From Cheilinus undulatus (lineage: Eukaryota; Chordata; Actinopteri; Labriformes; Labridae), in the NCBI RefSeq assembly GCF_018320785.1, contig NC_054867.1, positions 33,979,855-34,043,854 of the forward strand: a stretch of 64,000 nucleotides of DNA, read 5' to 3'. Shown piece by piece: positions 23,203-43,269 of this stretch. Position numbers and translations under genes: made by a program. How positions within the stretch are numbered: position 1 is the first letter of the stretch; every line of letters starts with the position of its first letter. Under the pieces are notes generated by a model, which was not told where the DNA came from, did not search any database, and saw nothing but the letters and a program-made list of their open reading frames with translations.

Positions 23203-24267
23203 AAATAATTTGTACAATTACACTCCAACATTTTTGCTTTCAAGACGCACACATTTGCATGGGATGATAGTGTTGTTGTTTTTTTTTTTTTCTCTTTCAA
23301 GGTAACATAAAATGGTCCGAGAAGGAATGCACAAGTTTCTGATTTGATACCACAGGAGATCCTTTCTTAACTAGGTGATAAACAATTGTGCTCTTCTTTG
23401 TGTAGGAAAGGCATTGGTTTCCCTTCGTTTTTTTGTGGTGTCCAAGTCAGTTTAAACAGTGTTGAGAAGATGCTGTGAACATTCTGAAGTTGTAATGGTC
23501 TTCCAGTCAACTTTGGAGTTAAAAGAACATCTAGGAAACAAAGACACATGAAATTATGAATTTAACTAATCTGACCTGATCTACAGTTGAGCTTTTTTGG
23601 CCTTCTGTCAACTGGCACCATAAAAAATATAATGGGCCAAGATTAAATGAAAAGCTGTCCAATCATACAGGCGCGCATGAGAATGCTTTAGTTTACTTTA
23701 CAGCAGACTTACATCTACGCCCAGATGCAGAGCAAGCGTTTGGTCATTTAGGGAGCCTGCAGTAACTCTGACCTTTTTCCCAAAGTTACAATGTTCTTAT
23801 TAAGTCTGGAATGATTTTAAGTTTTTGAAAATTGAGATGCATCATTGGTTAGTGAGAGGATGAACCTCCCCTAGGTTGGTTTCTCTTACTGCAAGGCTTT
23901 TACAAAATTAGTCTTCAACAAATGTAATCCCAACATTTACAGTATCTAGACTTTGAGTCTGTGAGGGCAGGAATGTTTTGTTGATCACACAAGTCAAAAG
24001 AGGATAAAGAGATTCAAGCTAACAGGCGTCTCAAAAATAAAACCCAGCAAATGACAAAGAAACAGAGAGACTTCATTAAACCAAAAACTTCCTTAAACCT
24101 GTGAGGGCACGGAAGTGGCGCAAAAGCATTTCAGCTTCCACTTCAGCCTCGCAACACATGAGGCTTCAACAAACATTTGCAACTACAGGTGTAGAACTAG
24201 GACTTTACATGGAGTAGCCTAAGGTAAAAATGCGGGTAATAATTTTAAAAAAAGAAACCTTCAGGCT
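21800..24267 (-). other. GNB1 3' UTR
   Basis: No introns or coding frames are seen between the GNB1 stop and a minus-strand AATAAA (TTTATT on the plus strand at 21818-21823), giving a 3' UTR of about 2.45 kb. It includes a long A-run (about 23170-23200, a U-run in the transcript). Confidence 0.65.
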
Positions 24268-30143
<5,876 letters not shown>

Positions 30144-30195
30144 TTTATCCTGCTTTTTCAATTACCTTACTCCAGCTACCGGGGCACTTGTTGAT

Positions 30196-33100
30196 CTAAA
30201 AATAATTAAGAGAGCCCTTTAATTAATCACACAGTCTTTTAATTAAAAAATAGAGGTCATATCTTTTCAAGCTTAAATACAGTGAGACTGAACCCATGGA
30301 GCCAGATTTGTTAACAGCAGCAGGGAATGGTAGAGGAGGAGCACATATTAGTTTAACCGTCTTTAATACGCTTTATTGTTTACCTACAGCACAGGTAACA
30401 CAGAGGTCATGGTTTAACCTTACTTTCACACCTCAATGGCGTTCATAATCCTGACACACAGTTTAGGTTGCCAGACAAATCCTGTTAAGGCATGACTTTC
30501 CAGTGATCCGAAAAGCAGTCATTATCCTGTTGACCTCAATCCCTGGGATACTCAGAATTTTTGCCCAGTGATCAATAAGCCACTTATATTAATACAGACC
30601 CTCAAGGCACTCACAAAGTTTGTGTGATAAAATAACATTTCAAAACTCATGTTCAACCAGCATGCTCCAAATATATGAACATCATTTCTCATTTCTTCCA
30701 AGTATATTAGTGCAGTTTTTAAATAAATATCCATTCATTACTTTTAGGGAAATTACACAGTTGATAGCAAACACGCCAATTACCATTTTATATCCTGTAC
30801 AAAACAATAGCTTAATTTACATTGACGTTAAAGAAGGAAAAACCTTGTCAAGGCAAGTGCTGGCTGTAAATGCTCTATTCAGAAACTTTGAGTTGGGTGC
30901 AGCATTTGAATGTAGATCTCAATTTTGGTCACCAATTACACTAACTCATAAAATATGGCATCACACCACTTCATGACCCAGATCAATTAAAAAAAATAGA
31001 CAGTTTGTACAGTAGCACCAAGCACGAGGGCTTAATGAATTTCCAGTCTTTTTTGAATAATGCCTGTAACCGTTTTAGCAGCTGCTGAAATGGTCATTTA
31101 CTGTTTACCAAGTCCAGATATCCTACAAAATGGATACCCTAGTGCTCAGATTCATTTAATTAATAATTCAGGTGCGTCTGAGATAAGTGCATTTGAGAAC
31201 AAATTACGATTGTTCTCTAACTGTACAAACAAGCATGTTTAAATGGCACAGGATGTTTTTCTTTCTTTTTTGTTACTCATGTCTACATTAACAGAATTGG
31301 TTAGCCATTACAAATTAAGAATGCACACATAATTTTAGCAAGAGTAAACCTTAAAAAGGACTTCAAATAAATAAACTGTTAAGAAAAAAGCAACATCACA
31401 TTTAAAAGATATTTTCCAAAAGGTAAACACAAAACATTGAAAGAAAACATTTTATGACTAGATTTACTCTCTTCACTTGCAATAGCTACAGGCCAACCCC
31501 AATGAAACGTACTGCAACCTTGAGTCTAGAAAAACAAATAATACAACAGATTTAGTGCCACTCAAGTGACAGTTTTACGTCCAAAATTGCAAAGTTGAAA
31601 CCAAAAAGGTTATTAGCACTGCCAATAAAGTCATAAAGTTAACCAGCCTTTCCTTCTCGGTTACCTTACCTGCTGTATGTCAGTCAGTAGGCCTATGACA
31701 GTGGACGTCCCAAGACAAGTGAGACAGTCTTCTCTACCTGACTATGTTATCCTTCATGTCCTCTGATTGGTTGACCTTTTTTAAACAGGTTATCCTCTTA
31801 CCATAATTAATCTCTAAATAAATGTGTCATGGAATATAATTATTATGCAGTCTCATCAATAGCAGCACAGTGTTACTCTCACCTTGGAGACTTCTGAATA
31901 CATACATACCTGATATTCTACTCTCTAGTAATCTTAAATCTCTATTATTGAGTGAAAGCCTCATCTAAAGTTGATTTACTTTTACACTGAATTTTAGTTT
32001 CACCTAAGGTTTACTGTAGTTGTGTCAGGATTCATAAACATGTAGATTAAGGAGTTAACATATATTCAGTCATCAACTACACATCTTTCATGCATGTTTT
32101 TATATTAGTAATTTTCATTCATTTTTTGACATGTAATAGATATAAGACATTTTTGTGCTTCCAGACACATAAACTGGCATGAGTGCCATCCAAGTTGAAC
32201 TCTGAAGGCATAATTTAGTTCCGAGTTGCAGTTCTGGTCAGCAAAATTACTGTGTTAAAAACAAATTTCTGTCACTACTTAAAGATGAACTCCTATCAAC
32301 TTGAAAAAAATCCAATTTCATATCCAACTCAGTTTCTTCAACAAACTAAAACATTCCATTTATTTTTGCAACCCAAAACCCAATGGTAAAAGAAAAAGTG
32401 GTACAAACTGGTTTCATATTTAGATCTGAGTTTAAAATAATCCACACTCAAGTCTTATTTCCCAGTGACCTCTGTGGATGCTTACAAGTGAGGAGTTCCT
32501 CTCCCTCATCACTTCTGCTTTCCAAGCGCCTGATCAGGGTCAGCTGACTGCATGATAAACAATGAGCAGTGGCAAACAGCCTGGAGTTGTAGCTCACTAG
32601 CTTCTCTCAGGTCCCTTAAGGGCAGTCTGTGCCTGCTATTTTCAAAAGGTGGCTCCTGCATCTACAGTTAACATTTTAAAAAATAATCCCCTGCCTCTGC
32701 ATTCTGTTCTCAAAGGAGAGGTCAGCTTATCTGCACTGTTAAAGGATGATAATGCAATGTTTCACAGGTCTAAAGCTGGATCATAGAAAAAGCCATAACC
32801 AGCAATATCACTGAGCAACTCCATAATCCTAAAAGCTAAAATCCTCAGTCAATGAGTCTCTAATCCTATCCATGTCCACTAACATAAACAGCTGGCAGAT
32901 CCAGCCCAGGCATTAGAAATATGTTTTCCCAATCATAAAAGGATGAGTTTAATCTTAATTCTTTTACACACATCCTGCTTAAAGCAAGTGCCTGGATTTT
33001 AACACCACTGATAATGTCACAAGCCTAATACAGTGTCTCGTTTAGCTTGTTGAAAATGTCCAAGAAATGCTTATTCAGAGTCATCCCTGTTTTAAAATAA

Positions 33101-35002
33101 GGTTACAATTGCAAAGAATACATGTATATAACAAATCCAAATGCAAATAACACACAATACTGTAAACAGAAATGATAAGTGAGTGTATATTACTGGGTGC
33201 TGTCATTGCACAGGTTTATCCAGCCTTCTATGTAGTGTTGTGATAGTTTACTTAGTCACTGTGTGCAGTACAGTGATTTGCCTACAACCAAAGAGTGGTT
33301 TGCATTGGATTTGAACGGCCGCTGGATAGCTGTTCCAGTCATTTGTTAATCTAATATGTGTAGGGGTTTGTACTACCAGAGTCCTGTCATATTTAAGGAG
33401 AAATTTGATGCAATACAAGGCCACAATTTAGTCACACAGTGAATTATAAATAATTTGTCTTTGAATACGTCTAATCTAATTATTACTTTACTGTAGGCTG
33501 CACGGTGCAATAATAAAACGACTTGCACTGATGGAAATCTGAGAAGATGCAGTTAAACGCCATCTTGCAGACTGCTGTCCGCTAGTTAGCATGCTAGCAG
33601 GCTTGACTGTTTAGGCCTGCAGGCAGGGCAGAGCAAACTATTCCACAAAGAACACGTATAGTCTATTATTGGCATCATTTTCGTTTGTATTTTACAGTGT
33701 CTGACACTAAGTATGTCTGAAATAAGATTACTTTAATACTGAGGCAGATAAATGTAACAGCTCGTAGCTTCTATTGCAAAAGAAACCGTAACCACAGCCA
33801 GTCAGGGGGAGACTCGGCAGCTCTTCCGCAATTACATGGAGTGCTATGTAGTTAGCTTTAAAGCCAACATAGGGGAAACTCGGCGGCTGTTCGGCCTCTA
33901 GAAATCCACTTACCTATGCTCTAACAATCTCGTTAAACCTGCCGGTGTAAAGTTGATTTAATTAAGAGGTATCCGTTTATTTATTGGGCTCTCTAATCTC
34001 GTAGTGCATATGATCCAGTAAAACTGCAAGGTCGGGCGGCGATGGCCTGTGCGCCTTCAGTAAGCAAAAAATGCAATAATAAATGAGGGGGGATTTTCAC
34101 AAAGTACATGAGCATCCATCACCTACCGGTGCATGTATCAATATTAGATAACTGGTGATTAATAACTAGCAATACTAACCATAAAAGGCGTTACACCGGC
34201 GCGGCCGAGTCGTTGCAGGAAGGCAGCAATGTGCTAGCTTATTAGTTCGACTCGGGGGGGAAAAAATAGGGTGTTAACGCGGCCACAATACCTCACGTTA
34301 ATTAAGAGCGGCCTTTAAACAGATATATGGACAGTGACTAGTTTTTAGGTCAACTTGTAGTGCAGGCTGCTCTGCTATTGCTACTAACCAATATTAGTAG
34401 TTAATTTGTTTACGGGACGTTTATTGTTCCAGCCCAACCCAGTGTGTCATCATCAACTGACAGCAATATCTTAACATGTAATATTTCGAGTACAAGGAAA
34501 CCCACTGATAACCTTTACATTTATGGTGCCCCGACATAATCACACGTGTCTTCAAAGTTTTAGCAATAAACTTAAGTGTTTTAGGCCACGAAGCATCTCC
34601 GCTGGGCCATCACTGATGTCAAGCCTTACTGGCCGATATTACCGTTTCTTTGACGCCGGGGATTTTCGCTAACATTAACAGTACCTAACCCATTTCACTT
34701 GACTGGATGAATAAACCAGAGAGGTAGCGGTACAATTTAATACAATCTGCTTATCTATTGCTTTTACCAAGCGTAAGCATCAGACGCTAAAGCCCTTCTT
34801 CCAAATAAGCGACTTAAATTCGCTGTAGATAAAATAGCTTACTAAATGTTAGCCATCCGCAGCTAACTAAATGACTTGGAAGCTAGCTATCGCTACCCCA
34901 CCCCCGGACGGTTCAATTCCGCCACAATTTCTCAGCTAATACCGTAAATAGCTACAGTGAAAGATGGAGACATAGCATTAAAATCGATTTATTTCACCTT
35001 AC
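30196..35002 (-). other. GNB1 first intron
   Basis: It separates the exon with the start codon (acceptor TTTTTAG at about 30196) from the 5' noncoding exon near 35 kb. CG-containing words become more frequent to the right of about 33.5 kb, as expected near a promoter. No coding exon or bounded transposon is supported. Confidence 0.6.
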
Positions 35003-35200
35003 CTGGTTCAATTTGCGTTTGTTTTTGCGTTTTGGCATTTACTGGAAAACAAGACGGCGTAAACCTCCGATCCTCGCATCAACGAACACCAAAACGCTAG
35101 CTCACTAACTAGCTAGCCAGCTAACGTTAGTTTTTCCGAGGAGCAGCCCTTCTAGAACGCAGGCAACAGCTAGGGAGCTTGACAACCTCAGTCAACCAAC
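35003..35200 (-). promoter_or_regulatory. GNB1 5' noncoding exon and promoter region
   Basis: A minus-strand donor, AACCAG/GTAAGG, ends an exon at 35003; the sequence upstream of it on that strand (to about 35160) has no coding start. The region is locally CG-rich and has no TATA box, as is usual for a housekeeping promoter. The exact start is unknown. Confidence 0.55.
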
Positions 35201-37860
35201 CGGAGAGGGGAGGAGGGGGGGATCACACCCACTAGCCCTGTACTGATGTAACTGTCCAGGCGGACAAAAGGGTTAATCTGTAAAGTCACTACACTTCATT
35301 AAAACCAAACAGTCTAATGTATCCCTTTCGCCAAGCTTAACAGCTGCCCTTTCCGTTGTAACACTATGGTCCGGCCATCGAACGACGAGATGGGCGCGGT
35401 AACCCTGCAGTCAGCACTCGGAAACCCCACGCTGCAGCAGCGATGGGTAGAGAACCTTCGATTGGTGTTTAATCTATCTTTGGCTGAAATGTTAGCATTA
35501 TCAATCACTATGATCAACGTTTAGCACTCTTCACATGTAATTTGTGGATTTTATAGGAGTGCAAGCCAGGAGAACACGGTGTTCGTTTGTCTGCCTTCCT
35601 TCCGACTAGCCAGTCTAACTAAAAGGCTGAGTAAGTTAGTCAGTACGGATTCATCTTGGCTCCGAAAGTAGGAAGTGGTATTAATGATTTCAGCATAGCT
35701 AATAATAGCAATGTCAACAACACAATCTGGCCCTAATTAAGAAATAGTGTGTCAATGACAACATGTGTTGTACTAGCCTATTTCCTGTGTTTCTCGGTTA
35801 CAAGGGGTGTGTGATTACAAAAACGATAACAATAAGAGGTGTCAGTCAAACCTAATTCTCTCAAAACCACCTCTCCCTCACTTAACCCTCCAGCATTGAT
35901 CATCTTGTGCTGTTCTTTCAAAACTACAAATTCCCTCAAAATGTAGCCCAAATAAACCACTTATAAAGGATCTATTATCATACAACATTTTATTTGGTAA
36001 ATAGCAATTGCTTGATCAAGCAAATGTCCTTAGGATTTGTTGATATTGTTTTTTTGTGACGTGGTACCTCTTTTGCTTATGCATAAAGTCTTCCTTTAAC
36101 AGACCTGGGAATATTTTAAACTGTAAATAAAGCAATTCAAACATCAATGGCTACACTGCATGTCCTAATGCTCAATTCTGATCTTTTGCTCAGATCTTTT
36201 TTTTTTTTTTTTTTTTTTTTTTTGAATTTGACTGTTCAGACTGCGGTCAAATTTCAAAAGATCAGATATGTATCTGATTCAGTACAGCATATGAAAGTGA
36301 CCTAAATCTGATAGAAAAAGGTCAGATTCAGTGTGACTTGCGCTGTTTACACTGTCAGAAAAAAAAACAGATATGAGTCATATTAGAGCAAAAAAAAATA
36401 TATATATATATTTGGGTCACTTTTTCTGAGACCACTGTGAACACTGCCAAAGAGCCCACTCCTCAGAACCACACCACTTATAGAACCACCACAATTAGAT
36501 TAGACATATTATCTTAATTTTTCCAGCCAAATGTGCTGAGGATAAATCAGTGTTCTGATTTGATCCATTTCTATGTAGCTTACAATGTAGAAAATGATCT
36601 GTTTGTATCATGTCGGCTAGCACTGAAGTGTTTCATTTGTCCTGGCTGTCTTTATCCTGTCTTATCATAATCTGTCTTTAACGTCTGACACAATTCTACA
36701 TAGGCCTATCTTAAGCTTCAATGAAATGCTGATGTAGCAAGGTCATTAAATGGGTGTTTTATTTTTATTGTGTTAGTTTTGGTTAATTTGGTATGAATTG
36801 CAATTTATTAACTAATTTTTGACATTGGTCAAGTCTGCCTGTTCAAAGACTGTTACAGGAGTCCACAACTGGGGGGTGCAATAGTCAGACTGTGTGTCAT
36901 TAAAAATCAGCATTGTCCCGGCAGTGTCTCTGAGGTTGCAAGACATGATTTACTTGTTTCTCAGTACTGGTTGCTGTTGTTCAGTGAGCCTTGTAACAAC
37001 TTTCATCATATTTTTGTCATTTTAACCAAAAAAGTCATTACCAAAAATAACTATGCTGTCTACTGTTTTTCTGATTGGTAGTCAGATATTCCTCACTGGT
37101 TCCTTTCTTAGCCTTTTTGTGCCATGAGTATTTTTGAAATATACTTTTCTAAGCTGTGGGTAAAAAAGTACAGTCATTAGGATGACATTTAGATATGTAA
37201 TTTTACAGAAAAACGGGGGTAATACATAAAAAATGGTTGATCTTTATTATCATTGCTTGTTTGAAAATTCTGCCATTTCAGGAGCTGTTCTAAACTTTTC
37301 TGCATGTACTGTATCTTGCAAACTTCTCAGATCAGATACTACTACCCTCTAAAAGACTTTGAGTAGATTAACAAACACAAAAGAGTTTTCCATGTTTATT
37401 AATGAGAGAATGGAGATGTGACTATGCAGAGCTGGATATGGTAAGATTAATGAATATTAATCCTACAAAGAGTGAGCTGAGCAAAAGGCCAAATAGGCAG
37501 ACGCAGATGATGAAAATTGCCCTAGATGTACAGGAACTGTGTAAACTAATCATGATTTAAAACTCAATGTATTTTGTTGTTCAGCTATTGTAGTTGTTAT
37601 TCTGCATATTCAAGCAGTGCCCTTATTTTCTCTGACATCAAACTGGAGGGGGGGGGGCTCAAAAGCTGCTACTGTCATTCAGCTATATCACAGGTTTGCA
37701 AATTATACCAATGTAAGAATCCTGAAAAATGTTATGATTTTACTGCTTATTAATTGAGCAGCCTTTGACAATGGCTAATTGTGCAGAAATTGCTAAGCAC
37801 AGAACAATGCCATCAGTATAAACATTAGCATTACAGTTTGTTAATATAGATGTAATGTTA
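35201..37860. other. Gene-free DNA upstream of GNB1
   Basis: AT-rich. It contains a T-run (about 36198-36222) inside a repeat-like block (36180-36440) with GATCAGATATG-type units and a short AT dinucleotide run near 36400. No exon is supported. Confidence 0.45.
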
Positions 37861-37864
37861 TTTA

Positions 37865-38815
37865 AATAGAAATCGCATTCAATGATTTGCAAATCTCGTA
37901 AACCCATATTTTATTCACAACATCATCAGATGTTAAAAGTGAGATATTTAACCATATGATCAAATATATTAGCTGATTTTGAATCTGTCTTCTCTGGACC
38001 AAAACTCATTTCAGATGAACTGAAGCAGTATGGAAAACTGTTCTGTGGTCATATTAATCAAATTTTAAAATTCTATTTGGAAACCATGGATGTGGAGTCC
38101 GGCCAGCTTAAGAGGAGAAGCATCATCCACCCTGCTAACAGTGCACAGTTCAAAAGCCTGCATCTCTGATGGTATGAGGTTGCATTAGTGCCTAAAGTGT
38201 GGGCAGTTCACACATCTAAAAAGGCACTATCAGTGTTAAAAAATGTATATCGAGGTTTCAGGGGAAGATGTGCTCCCATCCAGACATCTCTTTAAGAGAA
38301 GGTCTTGACTTACAGTATACCAACAAAATAACATTAAACCACATACTGTATCCATCAAAACAGCATTCAAAGTAAAAGAGTCCTGGTGCTGATCTGGCCT
38401 GTCTGCAGTCCAGACCTTTCTCCAATAGAAAACACCTGGTGCATCATAAAACAAAAAACCAAGCAAAGAAGACCCAGGACTGTTGAGCAGCTAAAATCCT
38501 ACATCAGACAAGAACAGGACAACATTCCTCTCCCAAAACTCCAGCAACTGGTCTCTTACCTCTCAAATGTTTAAGGACTGTTGTTAAAGGAGGGAGGATA
38601 GACAATGATAAACATAGGTCTGTCCCTACTTTTTTAGACTGGCTTCCATCAAGTTCAGAATGAACTTATATTTGTAATAGTAGTAATAGTATTGTAATAG
38701 TAAAATGTCTCAGTTTTAATGTCTGATATGTTGTTTTATGTTCTATTGCAAATAAAATATTGTTTAATGAGATATTCAAGTCATTGCATTTTGTTTTTAT
38801 TTGCTCTTACACAGC
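37865..38815 (+). mobile_element. Tc1/mariner-type transposon relic
   Basis: The plus-strand frame at 38386-38574 reads LIWPVCSPDLSPIENTWCII then RRPRTVEQLKSYIRQEQDN and PLPKLQQLV, the C-terminal end of a Tc1-like transposase including the SPDLSPIEN block. TGCTCCCATCCAGACATCTC upstream is a more decayed transposase part. Terminal stretches around TGATTTGCAAATC (about 37882) and GTCATTGCATTTTG (about 38782) look like the decayed inverted ends. This family differs from the copies at 5.3 and 50.1 kb. The transposase is interrupted and not functional. Confidence 0.8.
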
Positions 38816-38955
38816 AATGAAACAGGACTGCTACAGATTTAGTATCAAACTTCCTAAAAGGAATTCTATGAGCTGAATACCAACTTATGATGCTGGATTT
38901 TAGAGAATGAGAAGAGTCAAAAGGTTACAGTGTGTATAATTTGCTATGTTTAGTA

Positions 38956-39106
38956 TGGTTTGTTATGTTATGTTATGTTATGTTATGTTATGTTATGTTA
39001 TGTTATGTTATGTTATGCTATGTTATGTGATGTTATGCTGTGTTGTGTTATGCTATGCTATGCTATGCTATGTTATGTTGTTATACTATGTTATGTTATG
39101 CAATGA
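38956..39106 (+). repeat. Pentanucleotide microsatellite (TTATG)n
   Basis: About 150 bases of TTATG units, perfect for the first dozen or so, then with TGCTATG and GTGATG variants toward the right end. Confidence 0.97.
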
Positions 39107-39110
39107 TTAA

Positions 39111-42100
39111 GATTTTAAAATTTGTGTTCAGAGAGATGTTGATTTATTTATTCAGGTTTTTTAATGAGACTGAGTATTTGTTGAAATGTATTATATTGTA
39201 ACATGTTCTTTTAAGCTACATAAATCACATCTTTTCATGCCTGTAAGTGATGCCTTTTAGTCTTTTGACATGCCAAGGGACAACAGATGCAAATTAGCAT
39301 TTTGCTGACTCTGGCACATTTACAATATGTATCCCTTACGTTTTTACATTAATGTGCACTGTCCCTTTCAAATAAATAAACTTAAACTTAACTTAAACCT
39401 TGCATATGATGTGAACCCAGTCAGTGAATCTGAGCAGCACCTGGAGGTAAGGAGGGAAGAGGAGGCTTTATCAAGTTTAATCTGAACCAAGTCCGTAATT
39501 AAAGTGCTAAATCAGGGTCTATAATGATAGTCTAGCCATTCAAATTAACCAAAGTTTGCCCTTCACATTAACTAACATGCTGGTGGATCAATAGAATGGA
39601 TGTAGTACAATTGATTTGATAAGGTTAAAATAAATTTACCCATAAACAACTTGAAATCAGCATTTGTAACAAATGGAGTCTAGTGCTAATTGTTTGCCTT
39701 ACGTGTGTTTTATCAAGCAACTCCAGTGCAACTTTCTCTTATTGGATGTTTAAAACATATTATCTAATACTGCAGTAGTCTGTCTTTATACATGCAGTTT
39801 ATCTCCTTCACCACTAGGTGTCAGTGTTTCACAACGTGTGATCGGCTAACGGCAGACACAAACACATCCTTCAAAATCATGAGCTTGATTTATTTGGATT
39901 CAAAAGTTTTAACGGTTTGAAGGAACATTCCCCTTTTTACAAATGTATTTTTTTTATTTCAGAGACAATAACAAGAATAAGTTTCTATTAAAATAAACTT
40001 TTATTGCCTCTATGATCAGGAAGGAAAGTAGAACAGACTTACCTTTAATCTCTGATCTGACTGGAAGATACCAGTTTCTGACTTTTTTTGGGAAATCCTA
40101 CATAGGGAATATTTTAAATATCTTTCTTTAAATTTTTTGATAAAATTCAGTTGGTCACATAGAGGTTTATTTAAAGATACAGCATGTAAAATTGGTAGTA
40201 TTTGCTACATCTAACAGTAATATTCTAGACTGTGATGCTCACTTCTCTGGTAGTAAACGTGGAAACCAATGGTATTTAAAACAAACTTGTATCTGTTATT
40301 TGGTCCCTTATTTTGTACTGTAGAAACATGCAAGATGCAAAAATGATGGCAGAGTCCTCCCTATGCTTATTCCAAGTTAACAAAAATAAAACAATGTTAT
40401 ATATTCAGGTGATTAAAAACTAATTTAGGTTTACTCTTCTAAATGCTACTAGGCAAAATATAACATCCTGCACTTTTAACACATCCAAATGCTGCTATTT
40501 TTGATTTCCCTTACATTAAGTCCTCTTTCTTTAATTTGTCTTTTATATGAAAGCAAACTATAGCAGCTATCTGGGAAATTTGACTGGGCACTGCCATTTT
40601 TGTTTTCATTTTATTTTCCAGTATTTTGTGTTAAGTATTACTGAGTTCTACAGAAAAAACAAAAATGCAGATTTTACATTCCAGTCCCTATTATTGAGTA
40701 AAAACAAATTAATATTTTGATTCAGGCAAAATAATCTTATATTTGAGAAAAAGGACAATAATGACTTCACAAAATGTCATAAGTAGATGTCCTTAGTTCC
40801 AGCCATCCATTACCTAAATACAAACACATGGTGATATTTTATTTCAACTGGGCTGTGTTTTTTTTTTTTTGAAAGGTGAATGTCACTAAACAGCTTCTTA
40901 GGTGTAATGGGCGGATTAAACGACTGTTTGATCGTTAAAATGTTTCTTTTGATTGAAAAATGTTTTTGATGTTAATGAGGGAAACCACTCTGACCCATTA
41001 CAGTGTTGTTTACAGTGCTCAGACATGTTGCCCTCTTGAAAACCTGTTATTTGGTATTAAGGCCCAATTACGTCAAATAAAAACTCAATCAACATAATTG
41101 TGTTGTTAATATAGTCTAAATGTTAATGAAATAATCCAAAACATGTTTATAATTTTAAGACATCTTGCATACAAGAGTCTTAATGCCAAAAAATCTTGTT
41201 CAAACCCAAAACTTCAGCCCTTAAAACACAAGATTTACAGTTTGAGGAAGAGCAAATTAACAAATTTCAGTCCATAAAACACACTCTAAAGTGGACTGAT
41301 GATGAATAAAGAAAAACTTCATCTGACATAGGACTGTCAGTGAGCTTAAAACTCCACTGGCTTATTTGTTCATTAAGAAAATATTTACAGCTGATGTAGG
41401 CACATTTTTATAGCCAAAATATCAGTTCTCCATTTCGACAGCAATTTTTGTATCTGCCAATATCAGTGATTCATTTTTTTATCTTATATCTGCCGCTACT
41501 GATATCATGACGATAATATTGTGGACACTTATTGAGTGACAGAAGACTGTGCTGCAAAAAGCAACAGTTAATTAAATAAATAACTACATTCAAACCCTTA
41601 CTAAGAAGCAAACACACTTGATTATAGAAAAGATCATGACAAAAAAAAAAAAACATAAATATTCAAAAAGAGGCATCAAAGTGAATATTCACATTATTTC
41701 AGATCAGGGATGCTTCGCTCTTAAAGAAACTGTGTCATGTAGAGTTCCTGAAAATGTTAAACCTCTTTTTAACTTAATTAATTAACCTCCATTTCATGTC
41801 CGACAAGAGATCATTTCTTACATGTGTGACTTTTATTAACAACAACAAAAGTGACATGTAGTCACAGTTTATAGAGTTTATAGCACAAAATATTCTGGAA
41901 GAATAGAAAGGGGAGGCTTTCTGAGGCTAAGCCAAATAGGAGTCCCATGGGTGTCAGAAAAGTCATGATCCATTGTAAAGTTGAGCTATAATAACAATAT
42001 TTTATATCTAACCTGGATAAAAATCACTCTTAACAAAGTATTATTTTTTAATGCTGTAGTACAATATAGCATTTTCAAAATGTAAACAGCTTTTCTTAAA

Positions 42101-42229
42101 ACAAAATTTACCCTTTTTTCTGGTAATGTTAACAATGAGGATGGGCACACTGAAATAAATGATTAGGAAAGTAATGTCAGACTTCATAGCTAAGCCATGA
42201 GGTGCACAAAACTCAGGATGCCAGAAAAT
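39111..42229. other. Gene-free AT-rich DNA
   Basis: Contains a CTCF-like CCACTAGGTGTCAG (about 39813-39826) and, at 41170-41520, the second copy of the repeat seen at 29230-29540. Otherwise no supported feature. Confidence 0.45.
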
Positions 42230-42450
42230 AAAGTAGAAGGAACTGAGACAACTTTAAGAGAAAAATACGAAATAACTGCAAAAATGGTGATGAAGTGGAA
42301 GAGGCAGAAAAAGTAGATAAAGTAGTTAAAGGTTAAACAGTGGCAAAATTGAGTTAATTGTAGAACACATGGGCTAAAAGTGGAAAAAAATGCAAAAATG
42401 AGTGGACACAGTGGTGAAAATTGGTTAAAAAGTGGCACCAATAAATAATT
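42230..42450 (+). repeat. Degenerate AGTGGCAAAAATG-type repeat, short copy
   Basis: Purine-rich units such as GCAAAAATGGTGATGAAGTGG, AGTGGCAAAATTGAG and GCAAAAATGAGTGG occur in loose tandem. The same unit type fills 55425-55925. Confidence 0.55.
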
Positions 42451-42669
42451 CCAACATCAGAACTCAATAACAGCTTGACACTCTTTTCAGCTCCGCCTCC
42501 AAAATGAGATAACTGTAGGCCAGGGCACTAGCACCAATTCTACTGATCCAACAAACATTCATTAGTATCATCAACACAACACAGCTGCAAGGGCCCATTC
42601 TCTTGGTTCTCAGTTTTTGTCTTTCGGCAGCCCTGCCCTCTGCTGCCCACTGCAGCATCAGCGGCATGT

Positions 42670-42870
42670 CTGTGTGGCCTGTAAATGTGTATGGATGCAT
42701 ATGAATGGGATTAACTAATACTGATGGCTAATTCTCCATAGCAACCTCTGCAATCAGTGTATGAATGAGGAGTGAATGGGTGTGAATGGGTTGGTGTAAC
42801 CTGCAGTGTGAAAGTGTTTTGCAGAGTCAGATGATGAGAACCACACTATACAAGCTCAAGTCCATTTACC
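42670..42870 (+). mobile_element. LINE/SINE 3'-tail fragment
   Basis: GAATGGGTGTGAATGGGTTGG, then GTGTGAAAGTGTTTTGC, then CAAGCTCAAGTCCATTTACC resembles the end shared by several fish L2-type elements (from memory). No ends or frame. Confidence 0.4.
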
Positions 42871-43269
42871 ATCCTTTGAATGACTTTTCTGTTAAGTGAA
42901 ATAACCCCACAATTTAATATTATCTTACAAAAGTTAGTTAGTTAGTACAGGCCACAAATCCAATCAGAAGATTTGGGCTTTATTTTGTAAAAGCGCAGCA
43001 TCAGTGTGACAGCCTTATGAGGATTAGGATGAAAATTAAGTAAAATATTTTGAATGCTAGAGCCATCATTGAAAATTGAAATAGACGATGTACTTGGAAA
43101 ATTAAATCTCTTTTATATTGGCCATAAAAATCTCTAACTTGTTCACCCTTTATTTTTTTTTACCATGTCGTAAGATTAAAACTATAACAAGGATTGCATG
43201 TATTAAAGCGTGAGCATTTAAATAAGATAAATATGCTGAAATTAAAAGATAAAACATCATAAAATATGC

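Noticed and set aside
38956-39106. Possible CRISPR-like array
   Set aside because: It is a simple pentanucleotide microsatellite with no spacers, in a vertebrate genome.
41471-41656. 61-codon minus-strand open frame near an A-run
   Set aside because: Low complexity, overlaps a dispersed repeat, no splice support.
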